A stretch of DNA of 64,000 nucleotides, from positions 152,978 to 216,977 of the forward strand of contig NZ_KZ679044.1 in NCBI RefSeq assembly GCF_003024195.1. The letters run 5' to 3'. Each line of letters starts with the position of its first letter. Position 1 is the stretch's first letter. The translations under genes and the position numbers were made by a program. Source of the stretch: Streptomyces dioscori. GTDB taxonomy: Bacteria; Actinomycetota; Actinomycetes; Streptomycetales; Streptomycetaceae. Shown here one piece after another: positions 42,401 to 50,279 of this stretch. The notes beneath the pieces were generated by a model that made no database searches, was not told the DNA's origin, and saw only the letters and a program-made list of their open reading frames with translations.

Positions 42401-45218
42401 CCAGTTCGCGGGCGAAGTCCTGAGGGGTGCGCAGGCCCGTGACGTCCGCGGGAAGGGCGAGTACGTCGCGCAGGGCGGAGGGGCGCCGTGAGCGTTCCTC
42501 GTGGGTCGTGCGCAGGAACGCGCGGTAGCCCGGCGTGATCCGGAACGCGTCGATCTCCGCGTCGCTGAGCGCGTCGTACCCCGTGTTCCGGTACGCGGCC
42601 TCCGTGATGCCGAACGCGTCGTCGAGCTGCCCGAGGGTGAGCAGGCGCAGCGCGTCCGAGTCACCGGGCCGCCCGAACTCCGGCCGCTCCTCGACCATGT
42701 CGCCGAACCCGCGCACGGCCGTGACCCCGAACGAGTGCCCGGCGCCGTCGGAGCGCTCCTTGAACAGGCCGAGCAGCGGGATCTGCTGATTGCCGTCGAC
42801 CGTGCGGGCGCGTTCGTGCCAGTCCGTCGCGGCCTGCGCGATCCGCGCGAAGCCGACCCCGCCGACCGGGGCGTCCATGTGCGGGAAGGCCCGCGCGAAC
42901 ACGTCGTCGCGGGTGTCGAGGTAGTTCGGTTCGAAGAACGCGCCGCCGATGTAGCTCTCGGCGGTGCACAGTCCGACGCGTCCCATGGTCTTGGCGAGCG
43001 CCTTCTCGGCCGCCTTGCGGAACCTCGCCAGCGCCCGGTCGGTCCCGGTGATCTCCCCCGCCGGCGCGGGCGCGCTCGGGTGCCGCTCCTCGGCGCGCAG
43101 CCGCGCGCTGAGGCTGTAGACGGCCGAAGCACCGAACCCGAGCGCGGTCGCCACATGGTGGGAGGACGGCAGCTGACCGCTCTCCACGACGAGGGAGGCG
43201 CGCAGCCGCAGACCGGCCTCGATCAGGCGCTGGTTGACGGCCGCGACGGCGAGGACGACGGGCAGCGGCGCCCGCGTCGACGAGATCGCCCGGTCGCTGA
43301 GGAGCGCGATGCCGCCCCGCTCGGCGGCGAACCGCTCCACGTCGTCGCACAGGCGCGTCAGCGCGTCCCGCAGGGCGTCGGCGTTCGCGGTGGTGTCCCC
43401 GGCGACCGGCTCGTAGAGCATGGCGAACCGTTCCAGCGGCACGATCCGCTGGTCGCGCAGCCGCACCATGTCGAGGTGCCCGAGCACGGGCGAGTTCACG
43501 ACGAGCTGCCGCTCTCCGGCCGCGCCGGCGTCCGCGATGTCGCCGGTGCCGTCCGGCTTGGGGCCGAGGGCGACCCGCATGCTCATGCCGTCGGCCTCGC
43601 GGATGCTGTCCAGCGGCGGGTTCGTCACCTGGGCGAAGCGCTGCGAGAAGTACTTCGCCATACCGCCCTCGGTGTCGCTGAGCGCGTTGATGGCGTTGCC
43701 GTACCCCATCGCAGAGATCCGCTCCGAGCCGTCGGCGAGCATCGGGTCGAGCATGAACCGGAAGCTCTCCTGGTTCAGCCCGTACGCCACGTACCGTCCG
43801 GCCTGCGTCAGGTCGCCCTCGTACCCGAGCGTCGTCGTGCCCCGGTAGTAGTCGGGCGCGGGGATGTCGTCGAGGTTCACCCGGGCCGCGTCGAGCAGTT
43901 CGCTGTAGGGGCGGCGCGCGGCGAGCGCACCGAGCACCTCGCGCGTCCGCATCCGCCGCCCGGTCCGGTGGTCGACGACGAGCATGCCGCCGGCCTCGAT
44001 ACGCCCCCGGTGCACGACCTCCTCGTCGGGGAACGCGACCTGCCCGGCCTCCGACGACACCATCAGGTACTCGGCGGTCTCGACGGTACGCAGCGGACGC
44101 AGCCCGAGCCGGTCCAGCCGGGCCCCGATGACGTCCCCGTCGCTGAAGATGACGGCGGCGGGCCCGTCGTTCTTCTCCTCGTACAGCGAGAAGTACTCCA
44201 GCATGTCGCGGACGGCGACCGGCAGGGTGCGGTCGTTCTCCCAGGCGGGCGGCATCAGCGACACGACGGCCTCGACGATGTCCAGCCCGTCGTCGGACAC
44301 CCGGCTCTGCAGGGTCTGGTCGAGCCGGCTGGAGTCGGACTGGCCGGGCGGCCGCACGATTCTCCGGGTGCGGGCCCGCGCGAGCGCCTCGTCGCTCAGC
44401 CGGTTCTTGCGGTCGGTGTTCAGCTCGCCGTTGTGCGCCATGAGCCGGAACGGCTGCGCCATCGTCGGATGCGGCTCGGTGTTGGTGGAGAACCGGGTGT
44501 GGAAGTACAGCGAGCGCACGGAGTGCCGCGGGTCGCACAGGTCACGGAAGTACCCGACGATCTCCCCGGAGTTGAGCCGTCCCTTGAGCACCTGGGTGCG
44601 CGCGCTCAGCGACAGCGGATACAGCCCGGCGTACGCGTCGTCGGCGTAGGCGACGGCCTCGACGGCGAGCAGCGCGCGATGGGCGGCCGAGTCGACGGCA
44701 TGGCGCTCCCAGGCGTCCGGGGCCCGGAACACCCACTGCACGATGGGGAGCTGGTACTGCTCGGCGGCGGGCCGGGCGACGCCGTGGTCCACGGGCACGT
44801 CCCGGACGAGCAGGACGTCGAAGCCCTGCGCGGCGAGGGTACGGCCGACCAGGTCCACCGACGCGTGACGCCGTACGCCGTCGGTCGGTACGAAGCAGTT
44901 GGCGACCCCGAAGTGCCCGGGGCGCAGCCGCTCCCCGGTGAGCGCCCCGAAGAACTCCACCGACAGGTCGACGCTCACGCCCGCCCCGTCGCCGACCCCC
45001 TCGGCGGACGTGCCGCCCCGGTGCGGGATGGCGCGCAGCGCCTCGTCGCCCCTGCGGACGACGTCGTGGCCCGGTGTCCCGTCGAGCCGGGTGATGAAGC
45101 CGACGCCACAGGCGCTGTGCTCGCGGGCGGGGTCGTACAGGCCGAAGGCGGCGGAGGGAGACGCGGCGGAGGGCAGGGCGGCGGAGGGCAGGGCGGCGGA
45201 GCCGGTGGAGCGATTCAC
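39483..45218 (-). CDS. Divergent glutamate synthase (GltB)-like protein
   Basis: The 1911-aa protein has the GOGAT order: class-II amidotransferase (HSACGVGF, putative nucleophile Cys37; FSTNTEPHPTMAQPFR; AHNGELNT), a central domain, an FMN-binding synthase barrel (MSHGALVATAHEAVAHGTN, GEGGQLPAPKV, ISPPPHHDTYSIEDLAQLI, NTGGTGAAAVTSLK) and a GXGXG beta-helix (GTANDGVGKSQSGGRIVV). It differs from GltB in several ways. The 3Fe-4S motif reads CVMAKNCNVKCPAG (Cx5Cx3C, usually Cx5Cx4C). Barrel loops diverge. About 200 extra helical residues follow the beta-helix. No GltD is adjacent. A GTG start follows AGAGGA. An iron box lies upstream. Confidence 0.88.
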   Translation of the reverse strand: MNRSTGSAALPSAALPSAASPSAAFGLYDPAREHSACGVGFITRLDGTPGHDVVRRGDEALRAIPHRGGTSAEGVGDGAGVSVDLSVEFFGALTGERLRPGHFGVANCFVPTDGVRRHASVDLVGRTLAAQGFDVLLVRDVPVDHGVARPAAEQYQLPIVQWVFRAPDAWERHAVDSAAHRALLAVEAVAYADDAYAGLYPLSLSARTQVLKGRLNSGEIVGYFRDLCDPRHSVRSLYFHTRFSTNTEPHPTMAQPFRLMAHNGELNTDRKNRLSDEALARARTRRIVRPPGQSDSSRLDQTLQSRVSDDGLDIVEAVVSLMPPAWENDRTLPVAVRDMLEYFSLYEEKNDGPAAVIFSDGDVIGARLDRLGLRPLRTVETAEYLMVSSEAGQVAFPDEEVVHRGRIEAGGMLVVDHRTGRRMRTREVLGALAARRPYSELLDAARVNLDDIPAPDYYRGTTTLGYEGDLTQAGRYVAYGLNQESFRFMLDPMLADGSERISAMGYGNAINALSDTEGGMAKYFSQRFAQVTNPPLDSIREADGMSMRVALGPKPDGTGDIADAGAAGERQLVVNSPVLGHLDMVRLRDQRIVPLERFAMLYEPVAGDTTANADALRDALTRLCDDVERFAAERGGIALLSDRAISSTRAPLPVVLAVAAVNQRLIEAGLRLRASLVVESGQLPSSHHVATALGFGASAVYSLSARLRAEERHPSAPAPAGEITGTDRALARFRKAAEKALAKTMGRVGLCTAESYIGGAFFEPNYLDTRDDVFARAFPHMDAPVGGVGFARIAQAATDWHERARTVDGNQQIPLLGLFKERSDGAGHSFGVTAVRGFGDMVEERPEFGRPGDSDALRLLTLGQLDDAFGITEAAYRNTGYDALSDAEIDAFRITPGYRAFLRTTHEERSRRPSALRDVLALPADVTGLRTPQDFARELGRFSTTGNASVMVRGMVVRVQDRTEAPGGPADPPVAGRATGADGGTGSESGSGDGRGSMVVRLCLAPGSHAGGPDDPARRHAALAEGLALVRPGEVETLEAAADGVRVRVTGAAAALLTLLRGAPDSVSLDDVRPAHEITRVLASGAMSHGALVATAHEAVAHGTNMVGALSNSGEGGEHHSRYGTIRGSRIKQFASGRFGIWAGYLADPMLRELEIKIGQGAKPGEGGQLPAPKVTVDIAAARGGTPGIELISPPPHHDTYSIEDLAQLIHDCKAARVRVVVKLVSSEGIGTIAVGVAKAGADVINVAGNTGGTGAAAVTSLKYAGRSAEIGVAEVHQALVANGLRQKVVLRCSGAHQTGSDVVTSALLGGDSFEFGTTALMMLGCVMAKNCNVKCPAGLTTNAEAFEGDPRALAQYLLNIAHDVRQILARLGLRSLREARGRTDLLQLLDHPASVGRLDVRRLLARVPEKAVADPEYLEKDFTTDDALIERVRAALLDRREPSLLVEGVHLRNSDKSVGGQLSVDIERLLNHENHANHEFEGAVPAVTVDDRGRRRLVDGAVRIRTTGSAGQSYGVFCNDGIALEHTGTANDGVGKSQSGGRIVVRAPGGGSTERGGNVLVGNFALFGATGGRTFVQGEAGDRFAVRNSGATAVVEGVGDFGCEYMTGGTVLNLGGFGKGLGNGMSGGFLYQYDPSGEVRDRVSADSLLVFPVTDTGHGAFHEEAVRLLLEWHAEATGSPLAARLLADWESERRHVYCGMPRALLLYQDAGEILAAASRGQLLDELATSIATDKLRAFKVDYRDRRTVLGGRAPAFGDQGSDDMFSLLSSYTVLGVAQDLALRRVPGASGPDDPRIAEAVRNLVLTEDFFVKQRVVKYLRGTLERFADDELATLIAVKRLDDYKRALRQRNNLSVDAPGTYGWIMHQNARNAGRVRAARFDELLATAALDDLASRHVPQAPTETTETVTA

Positions 45219-45366
45219 GTGCGGGTCCTCTGAGCGGGTTCCGGCTGGGGGACCTCCCAGGCCCTTGGGGCACTGGGGGAGGGCGGCCAGGCTGCGTCGG
45301 TGGAGCGCTCGCCGAGGGGGGACCGGTGCGGCGGTCGGTGGTCGGACCCCGAGTGGTGCGAGTCAG

Positions 45367-45385
45367 TATGGTAAGCCTTACCTAA
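45367..45385. promoter_or_regulatory. Iron box (DmdR/IdeR/DtxR-type operator)
   Basis: On the minus strand the sequence is TTAGGTAAGGCTTACCATA, which closely follows the 19-bp actinobacterial iron-box consensus (TTAGGTTAGGCTNACCTAA). It lies about 150 nt before the glutamate-synthase-like start and 82 nt before the SVGS-repeat gene on the other strand. Repression by Fe2+-loaded DmdR and induction on iron limitation follow from knowledge of that family. Confidence 0.85.
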
Positions 45386-45466
45386 GTTAATTCGCAAGGA
45401 TGTGCCGTGCACGTAAGCGTGTACGGGATCTCCCGGGCAGGGGCACCGGGCAGGCAAGATGTCCCT

Positions 45467-45862
45467 ATGAAAAAGCTGTCCGTACGATCGGTCGGTCGCG
45501 GCTCCGCCGATGCCGGTTCCGCCGGATCGGTGCTGTCGCTGTGGTCCCAGGACTCCGTGCTGTCGATCGGCTCGGTGGGCTCGGTGCTGTCCGTGGGGTC
45601 CGTCGGTTCGGCCCTGTCCGTCGGTTCGATCGGCAGCGCCCTGTCGGTCGGCTCGATCGGCTCGTCCCTGTCGCTGATCTCGACCGGCTCATGGCTCAGT
45701 ACGGGATCGCTGTTCTCCGCGCAGTCGCGCTGGTCGGTGCTGTCCTGGCGGTCGAACGGCGGATTCCTGGCGGTGGGAGCGGCGGGAGCCGTGGGAGCCG
45801 TGGGTGCCACGCTCGGCGGGGCCCTGCTGATGGCGCGGCTGCGGCACAGGGGCCAGGGGTGA
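45467..45862 (+). CDS. SVGS-repeat small membrane-anchored protein
   Basis: The 131-aa protein has about nine short repeats of the form LSxGSxGS (VLSIGSVGSVLSVGSVGSAL and on; residues 15-85), a pattern that suggests a narrow beta-helix or solenoid. It then has WSVLSWRSNGG, one hydrophobic helix (FLAVGAAGAVGAVGATLGGALLM) and a basic end. No signal peptide is visible. Function is unknown. The ATG at 45467 follows CAAGAT by 6 nt with no ribosome site; a GTG at 45407 behind AAGGA is an alternative start adding 20 residues. Its promoter region contains the iron box. Confidence 0.6.
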   Translation: MKKLSVRSVGRGSADAGSAGSVLSLWSQDSVLSIGSVGSVLSVGSVGSALSVGSIGSALSVGSIGSSLSLISTGSWLSTGSLFSAQSRWSVLSWRSNGGFLAVGAAGAVGAVGATLGGALLMARLRHRGQG

Positions 45863-46024
45863 GGCCGGAACCCGAACGCCGATCCCCCCGTCTTCCCCTG
45901 CTGAGAGGCCCGGCTCGGGCCTGAGCGACACCTACCGGATCACCACCTACTCAATCGACTGAAAAACTTGAAACCTATAAAATCGCAGGTCTCCGCCCGA
46001 ATAGAACCCGGCGTCGCGCCCCCC

Positions 46025-47377
46025 ATGTGGCGCCGGCGACGGGTGAGACTCTGGGCCGTGGTGGGCGTGGCGGCCCTCGGCTTCATGATCGCGCTGGAGA
46101 TCGCCGCACGTCACTACGGCCTGCCGGGGCCGATCACCAACCAGGTGCGAGAAGTGGTCTTCGCACCCAAGTCGGGCGGGCTGCTCTACGCGAGCATGGC
46201 GCTGACGCTGGTGGTGCTCCCCTGGCGGCAGCGGTTCGTCGCGATCGGTGCCGCGGTCGGTGTCGACGCCGTCTTCTGGCTGGTCCGGTGGGCGGCCGGC
46301 ATCGAGATCACCGACGGCCACCCGTTCGGGAACGGCGCCCTGTGGGTGATCCTCGGCTGCGCGGTCATGGCCCTCACCCGCCGCACCGGACCGGATCGCG
46401 TACTGCTGCTGAAGGGCGTCGGGCTCGGTCTGCTGCTGGTGGTGGGCCGCAAGACCGGGGACACCTGGCTGCTCATCACCTCCAAGACCCGCCCGATGGT
46501 GCTCGACCAGTACATGGCGGCCGCCGACCACGCGCTGGGCAACCTCTCCTGGCCGGTGGGCAGGCTCGTCACCGCGACCGGCCCGTTCGGCTTCGGTCTC
46601 CTCGACTTCGTCTACGGTCAGCTCGCGGTGGCCGCGGTCGTCGTCGCCCTGTACCAACTGCGCAATGTGGCGACCGAGCGCCGCTTCCCGGTCCACCACC
46701 TGGTGCGCACGTTCCTGCTGATCGGGCTCCTCGGACCGGCCGTCTACATGATCTTCCCGGTCGTCGGACCGGTCTTCGCCTTCGGCGACGGCGCCGTGCA
46801 CTGGGCGTCGGTCAGTGTCTGGGCGGACAGCGCCCCGTCCAGCCTCCCGTGGTCGGTGGGCGATCTGTGGCCGCGTACGCCGCCGCCGATCAGTGCCCCC
46901 CAGCCCATGGGCTTCGACGGGATCACCCCGCGCAACTGCATGCCCAGCCTGCACACGGCGTGGGCCGTCACGATCTTCATCCACTCCCGCAAGGGCCCGC
47001 GGCTCATACGGTTCGCGGGCGCGTTCTGGCTGATCGCGACACTGGCCGCGACACTCGGATTCGGCTACCACTACGGGGCGGACCTCGTCGCCGGTGTGGT
47101 GTTCGTCCTCACGATCGAGTCGGCCCTGCGCGCGTACGACCGCGGCTGGGACCGCTCGGGGATCCGGCTGGCCGCCCACGGCGCGACCGTCTTCGCCGGG
47201 CTCCTGGTGGCCTACCGCTTCCTGCCCGCCGAGATGGCCCGCCACCCGTGGATCTTCGGACCGCTCGTCCTCCTATCGATGGCCTCGGTGATCTACCGCT
47301 ACGTACGCACCACGACGGCATGGGAGCCGAAGCCCACGCCGACACCACAACTGGACCCCCAGCCCGAACCGGCCTGA
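46025..47377 (+). CDS. PAP2-type membrane phosphatase (Aur1/IPC-synthase-like)
   Basis: The protein is about 450 aa with many helices. Phosphatase motifs typical of PAP2/inositol-phosphotransferase proteins are NCMPSLHTAWAV (about 315-326) and GYHYGADLVAGVVF (about 355-368), supplying the two catalytic His and the Asp. It may dephosphorylate a lipid or transfer a head group at the membrane. The start is uncertain: no ribosome site precedes the ATG at 46025, while a TTG at 45968 would add 19 residues through an AT-rich, promoter-like stretch (TATAAAAT). I favour 46025. Confidence 0.78.
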   Translation: MWRRRRVRLWAVVGVAALGFMIALEIAARHYGLPGPITNQVREVVFAPKSGGLLYASMALTLVVLPWRQRFVAIGAAVGVDAVFWLVRWAAGIEITDGHPFGNGALWVILGCAVMALTRRTGPDRVLLLKGVGLGLLLVVGRKTGDTWLLITSKTRPMVLDQYMAAADHALGNLSWPVGRLVTATGPFGFGLLDFVYGQLAVAAVVVALYQLRNVATERRFPVHHLVRTFLLIGLLGPAVYMIFPVVGPVFAFGDGAVHWASVSVWADSAPSSLPWSVGDLWPRTPPPISAPQPMGFDGITPRNCMPSLHTAWAVTIFIHSRKGPRLIRFAGAFWLIATLAATLGFGYHYGADLVAGVVFVLTIESALRAYDRGWDRSGIRLAAHGATVFAGLLVAYRFLPAEMARHPWIFGPLVLLSMASVIYRYVRTTTAWEPKPTPTPQLDPQPEPA

Positions 47378-47394
47378 GCACCGGGGACCGGGCG

Positions 47395-47685
47395 TCAGAC
47401 GGTGTCCGCGGTCCGGCGGTCCTTGTCGACGAAGAAGCTCAGCAGGGCCGTGACGGTGGTGGTGACGGCGAGCCGCACGGCCCACGCGCCGACGGAACCG
47501 TCCCCGAGGCCGGCGGTGCGACCGGGCCCGTCGAGCAGCACGTGGCTCAGCGGCCAGGAGCCCGCGCAGCCGACCGCGTAGAGCCACAGCGGGGGTTCGT
47601 TGGAGGCGATGAGGAACGCGGCCGCGACGACCACGACGGCGCCGAGTACGACGGTGAGCACGGTGATGTCCATGCCCGTAAGCAT
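47395..47685 (-). CDS. Small hypothetical membrane protein
   Basis: The protein of 92-96 aa has a first helix (TVLTVVLGAVVVVAAAFLIA), a second hydrophobic patch (WLYAVGCAGSWPLSHVLL), and a third (AVRLAVTTTVTALLSFFV), ending DKDRRTADTV. No family is recognised. ATGs at 47685 and 47673 are both possible, and neither has a strong ribosome site. It is convergent with the PAP2 gene and divergent from the kinase at 47796. Confidence 0.55.
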   Translation of the reverse strand: MLTGMDITVLTVVLGAVVVVAAAFLIASNEPPLWLYAVGCAGSWPLSHVLLDGPGRTAGLGDGSVGAWAVRLAVTTTVTALLSFFVDKDRRTADTV

Positions 47686-47795
47686 TCCGTCGGCCGGGCG
47701 GGGAGTCGTCGGCGTGGCGGACGACCGGGGCCTCTACCGAAGGGTGGAGAAACCGGCTGGGCCTACGCTCGTGCCCGACATGGAGACGACCTGAC

Positions 47796-50279
47796 ATGGA
47801 GACCACACGGAACTGGGCGCTTCCGGGGCTGCTCGCCGCCGTCCAGGTGATGCTGCTGTGCATCGGGGACGAGGCCGGTCTGCTGGACGCCCCCGCACCG
47901 GGCCCGGCCGGTGCCGTCGGCGTGCTCGTCGCGGTCGCGGTGGAGACGGTCGCGCTGAGCATGCGCCGACGCGCGCCCGTACGGGCCCTGGTGTGGGTCC
48001 TCGCGACGTCGGTCCTGGGCCAGGCCATGGAGTACGACGCGTACACCGACCTCGGTCTGCCGGTCGCCCTCTACTCCGTCGCGGTCCGCCGTCCCACCGC
48101 GGTCACCGCGGGAGCCCTGGCCGCGGCCGTCGGCTCGTCCTGGCTGCCGGCCGTCGTACGCGTCGGATTCCACCCCGCGCTCGCCACCCAGCTGACGGTG
48201 CAGGCAGCCACGTACGTCGTCTGCGTGGGCCTCGGGCTGGCACGGCGGCAGCGGGTGGCCGGGCGGCAGTCGGCGGCCCGCCTGCTGGCCGGCGCGGAGG
48301 AGAGCAGGCAACGGGCCGGGGAGACCGAACGCGGCAGACTCGCCCGGGAGTTGCACGACGTCAGCGCGCACCACCTGACCTCGGTCGTGGTCACCGTGGA
48401 CGTGGCCCGCAGACTCGGCGACCGCAGACCCGAACTCGTCGCCGAGGCGCTGGAGTTCGCCGAACGGACCGGGCGCGAGACCCTGGCGGCGATCCAGCGG
48501 CTGGTCGCGGTGATGCGGGACGCGGACCCCGCCGACGCCCACCCGATGACCGGCCGCATCCAGGACCTCGTCTCCGGATTCGGCCGCCTGGGCCGCCCCA
48601 TCGCGATCGACCTGCCCGGCGACCTTGCCGGACCCGCCGCCGAGGCGGTGCACGGCATCGTGCGCGAGGCCCTCACCAACGCCCTGCGCCACGCGCCCGG
48701 TTCGGCCGTACGGGTCGCCGTACGGCGGGTGGACGGGACAGCGGACGGGGCAGCGGGCGGTGTGGCGGACGGCACGCTGGAGCTGACCGTGGACAACACC
48801 GCCGCGCGCGGCACGGCCGACTTCGGGGGCCTGGGATCGGGCAGGGGGGTCACGGGCATGCGCGAGCGCGCGGTGGCCCTCGGCGGGGAGCTGACCGCGG
48901 GCCCCGGGCCCGACGGGGGCTGGCGCGTGCGGGCCACGCTGCCCGACACCACGGGACCCCGGCAGCCCGGCGTACGCCCCCGGCGGCGCGACTTCCCGCG
49001 TGAGCAGAGGCTGGCGGACCTCGCGCTCGTCTTCTCCGCGGCCGTGTTCCCCCTGATCGTGCTGCTGGCGGACGCGGAGGACTGGAAACACCACGACGGC
49101 ACCACCGTCCTCCGGGACATCGGCGTGGTGGCCGCGCTGCTCACCCTGCACGCGCTGCCGCTGCTGTGGCGGCGCCGGGCGCCCTGGGCGGTCCTCGCCG
49201 CGGTGCTGGCCTCGTCGTGGCTGTGGCCGGTGGCCCGTACGACGGCCCACCTGTCGGGACAGGTGTCCCCCTTCCTGGCGGGCGGCCTGCTGGCCGAGAC
49301 GCTGGCCGTGTACGCCCTGGCAGCCTATGGCCGTGGCGCCGCGTCCACCTGGCCCGCGCCGCTGACGGCCGCGGGAGCGGGTGCCACCGCGCTGACCGTG
49401 ACGGCCACCGCCGACGGCGCGATGGCCGGGCAGACCCCGTCCATGCTCCTGGTGATGGTGGTCGTCGTGCCGCTGGGGACACTGCTGTGTCTGCTGTTCC
49501 TCCTGGTGTGGGGGACCGGGCTGATCGTCCGCGGCCGGCGGCTGCGCGCCGTGGCCCGCGACGACCTCGCGCTCAGCGTCTCCCGGTGGGAGGCGCAGCA
49601 CGCGGCGGGCGCCGAGCGGCACCTGCTGGCGGCACGACTGCGGGACGCGGTGCTCGACCGCACCTCGGCGCTCGTCGAACTCGCCCGCCGGGGAGAGCTG
49701 GACGCGGTGGCCACCGAGGCCCGCGCCACGCTCAAGGCCATGCGGGACCTGCTCCACGAGATGAACGGCGGACTGCCGGCGATGAACGACGGACCGCCAG
49801 GGATGAACGGCGGACTGCCCGGACCGGCTCGGCAGCAGACTCCCGCGCCCGCTTTCGACTTGGCCCTCGCCCTCGACGCGCTGTGCCGTCCGATGGGCCC
49901 CGCCGGACGGAAGGTGACCGTGCGCGGGCTCCCCGGAGCCGCCGCCGGGCTGCCGGAGCCGGTGGCGCTGACGTCGTACCGGCTGGTGGAGGCGGCACTC
50001 GGCGCCGGTGACCGGGGGCCCGCCCGGGTACGCCTGCGGCGGCGCCGCGGAGCACTCCACCTCACGGTCACCGGCGTACGCCTGGCGGTGCACGGCCCGG
50101 CCGCGGACCGCCTGCGCGCGCACGCCACCGCCGCCGGGGCCTGCATCGCCCTCGAACCTGCCGGTACGGTACGGGTGTTGCTGCCGTCGGCGGCCGGCCC
50201 CGGTGCGTCGGCGGCCGGACCCGGTCCGGACCCGGATCCGGTCCCGTTCCAGGAGGTGTCCCCGTCGCCACACGTGTGA
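47796..50279 (+). CDS. Tandem-module sensor histidine kinase
   Basis: The 827-aa protein is a paralogue of the kinase at 22.1 kb. Half one has helices, HisKA_3 RELHDVSAHHLTSVVVTVDV (His187), N box REALTNALRHA, VDNTAARG and a G box GRGVTGMRERA. Half two has about five more helices (about 415-570) and a second kinase-like region where the His motif is replaced by AARLRDAVLDRTSAL; its ATPase-like end has no clear N box. This half is probably a pseudokinase or sensor module. The start follows GGAGACGACCTGAC; a short direct repeat around the ATG (ATGGAGAC twice) makes it slightly uncertain. Confidence 0.85.
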   Translation: METTRNWALPGLLAAVQVMLLCIGDEAGLLDAPAPGPAGAVGVLVAVAVETVALSMRRRAPVRALVWVLATSVLGQAMEYDAYTDLGLPVALYSVAVRRPTAVTAGALAAAVGSSWLPAVVRVGFHPALATQLTVQAATYVVCVGLGLARRQRVAGRQSAARLLAGAEESRQRAGETERGRLARELHDVSAHHLTSVVVTVDVARRLGDRRPELVAEALEFAERTGRETLAAIQRLVAVMRDADPADAHPMTGRIQDLVSGFGRLGRPIAIDLPGDLAGPAAEAVHGIVREALTNALRHAPGSAVRVAVRRVDGTADGAAGGVADGTLELTVDNTAARGTADFGGLGSGRGVTGMRERAVALGGELTAGPGPDGGWRVRATLPDTTGPRQPGVRPRRRDFPREQRLADLALVFSAAVFPLIVLLADAEDWKHHDGTTVLRDIGVVAALLTLHALPLLWRRRAPWAVLAAVLASSWLWPVARTTAHLSGQVSPFLAGGLLAETLAVYALAAYGRGAASTWPAPLTAAGAGATALTVTATADGAMAGQTPSMLLVMVVVVPLGTLLCLLFLLVWGTGLIVRGRRLRAVARDDLALSVSRWEAQHAAGAERHLLAARLRDAVLDRTSALVELARRGELDAVATEARATLKAMRDLLHEMNGGLPAMNDGPPGMNGGLPGPARQQTPAPAFDLALALDALCRPMGPAGRKVTVRGLPGAAAGLPEPVALTSYRLVEAALGAGDRGPARVRLRRRRGALHLTVTGVRLAVHGPAADRLRAHATAAGACIALEPAGTVRVLLPSAAGPGASAAGPGPDPDPVPFQEVSPSPHV

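Noticed and set aside
39483..45218. Calling the gene housekeeping gltB
   Set aside because: The altered cysteine spacing, extra C-terminal domain, lack of gltD and the iron box all argue for a specialised paralogue.
42501..45233. A 910-codon plus-strand frame opposite the GltB-like gene
   Set aside because: It lies wholly antisense to conserved amidotransferase sequence and shows no domain. It is rejected as a shadow.
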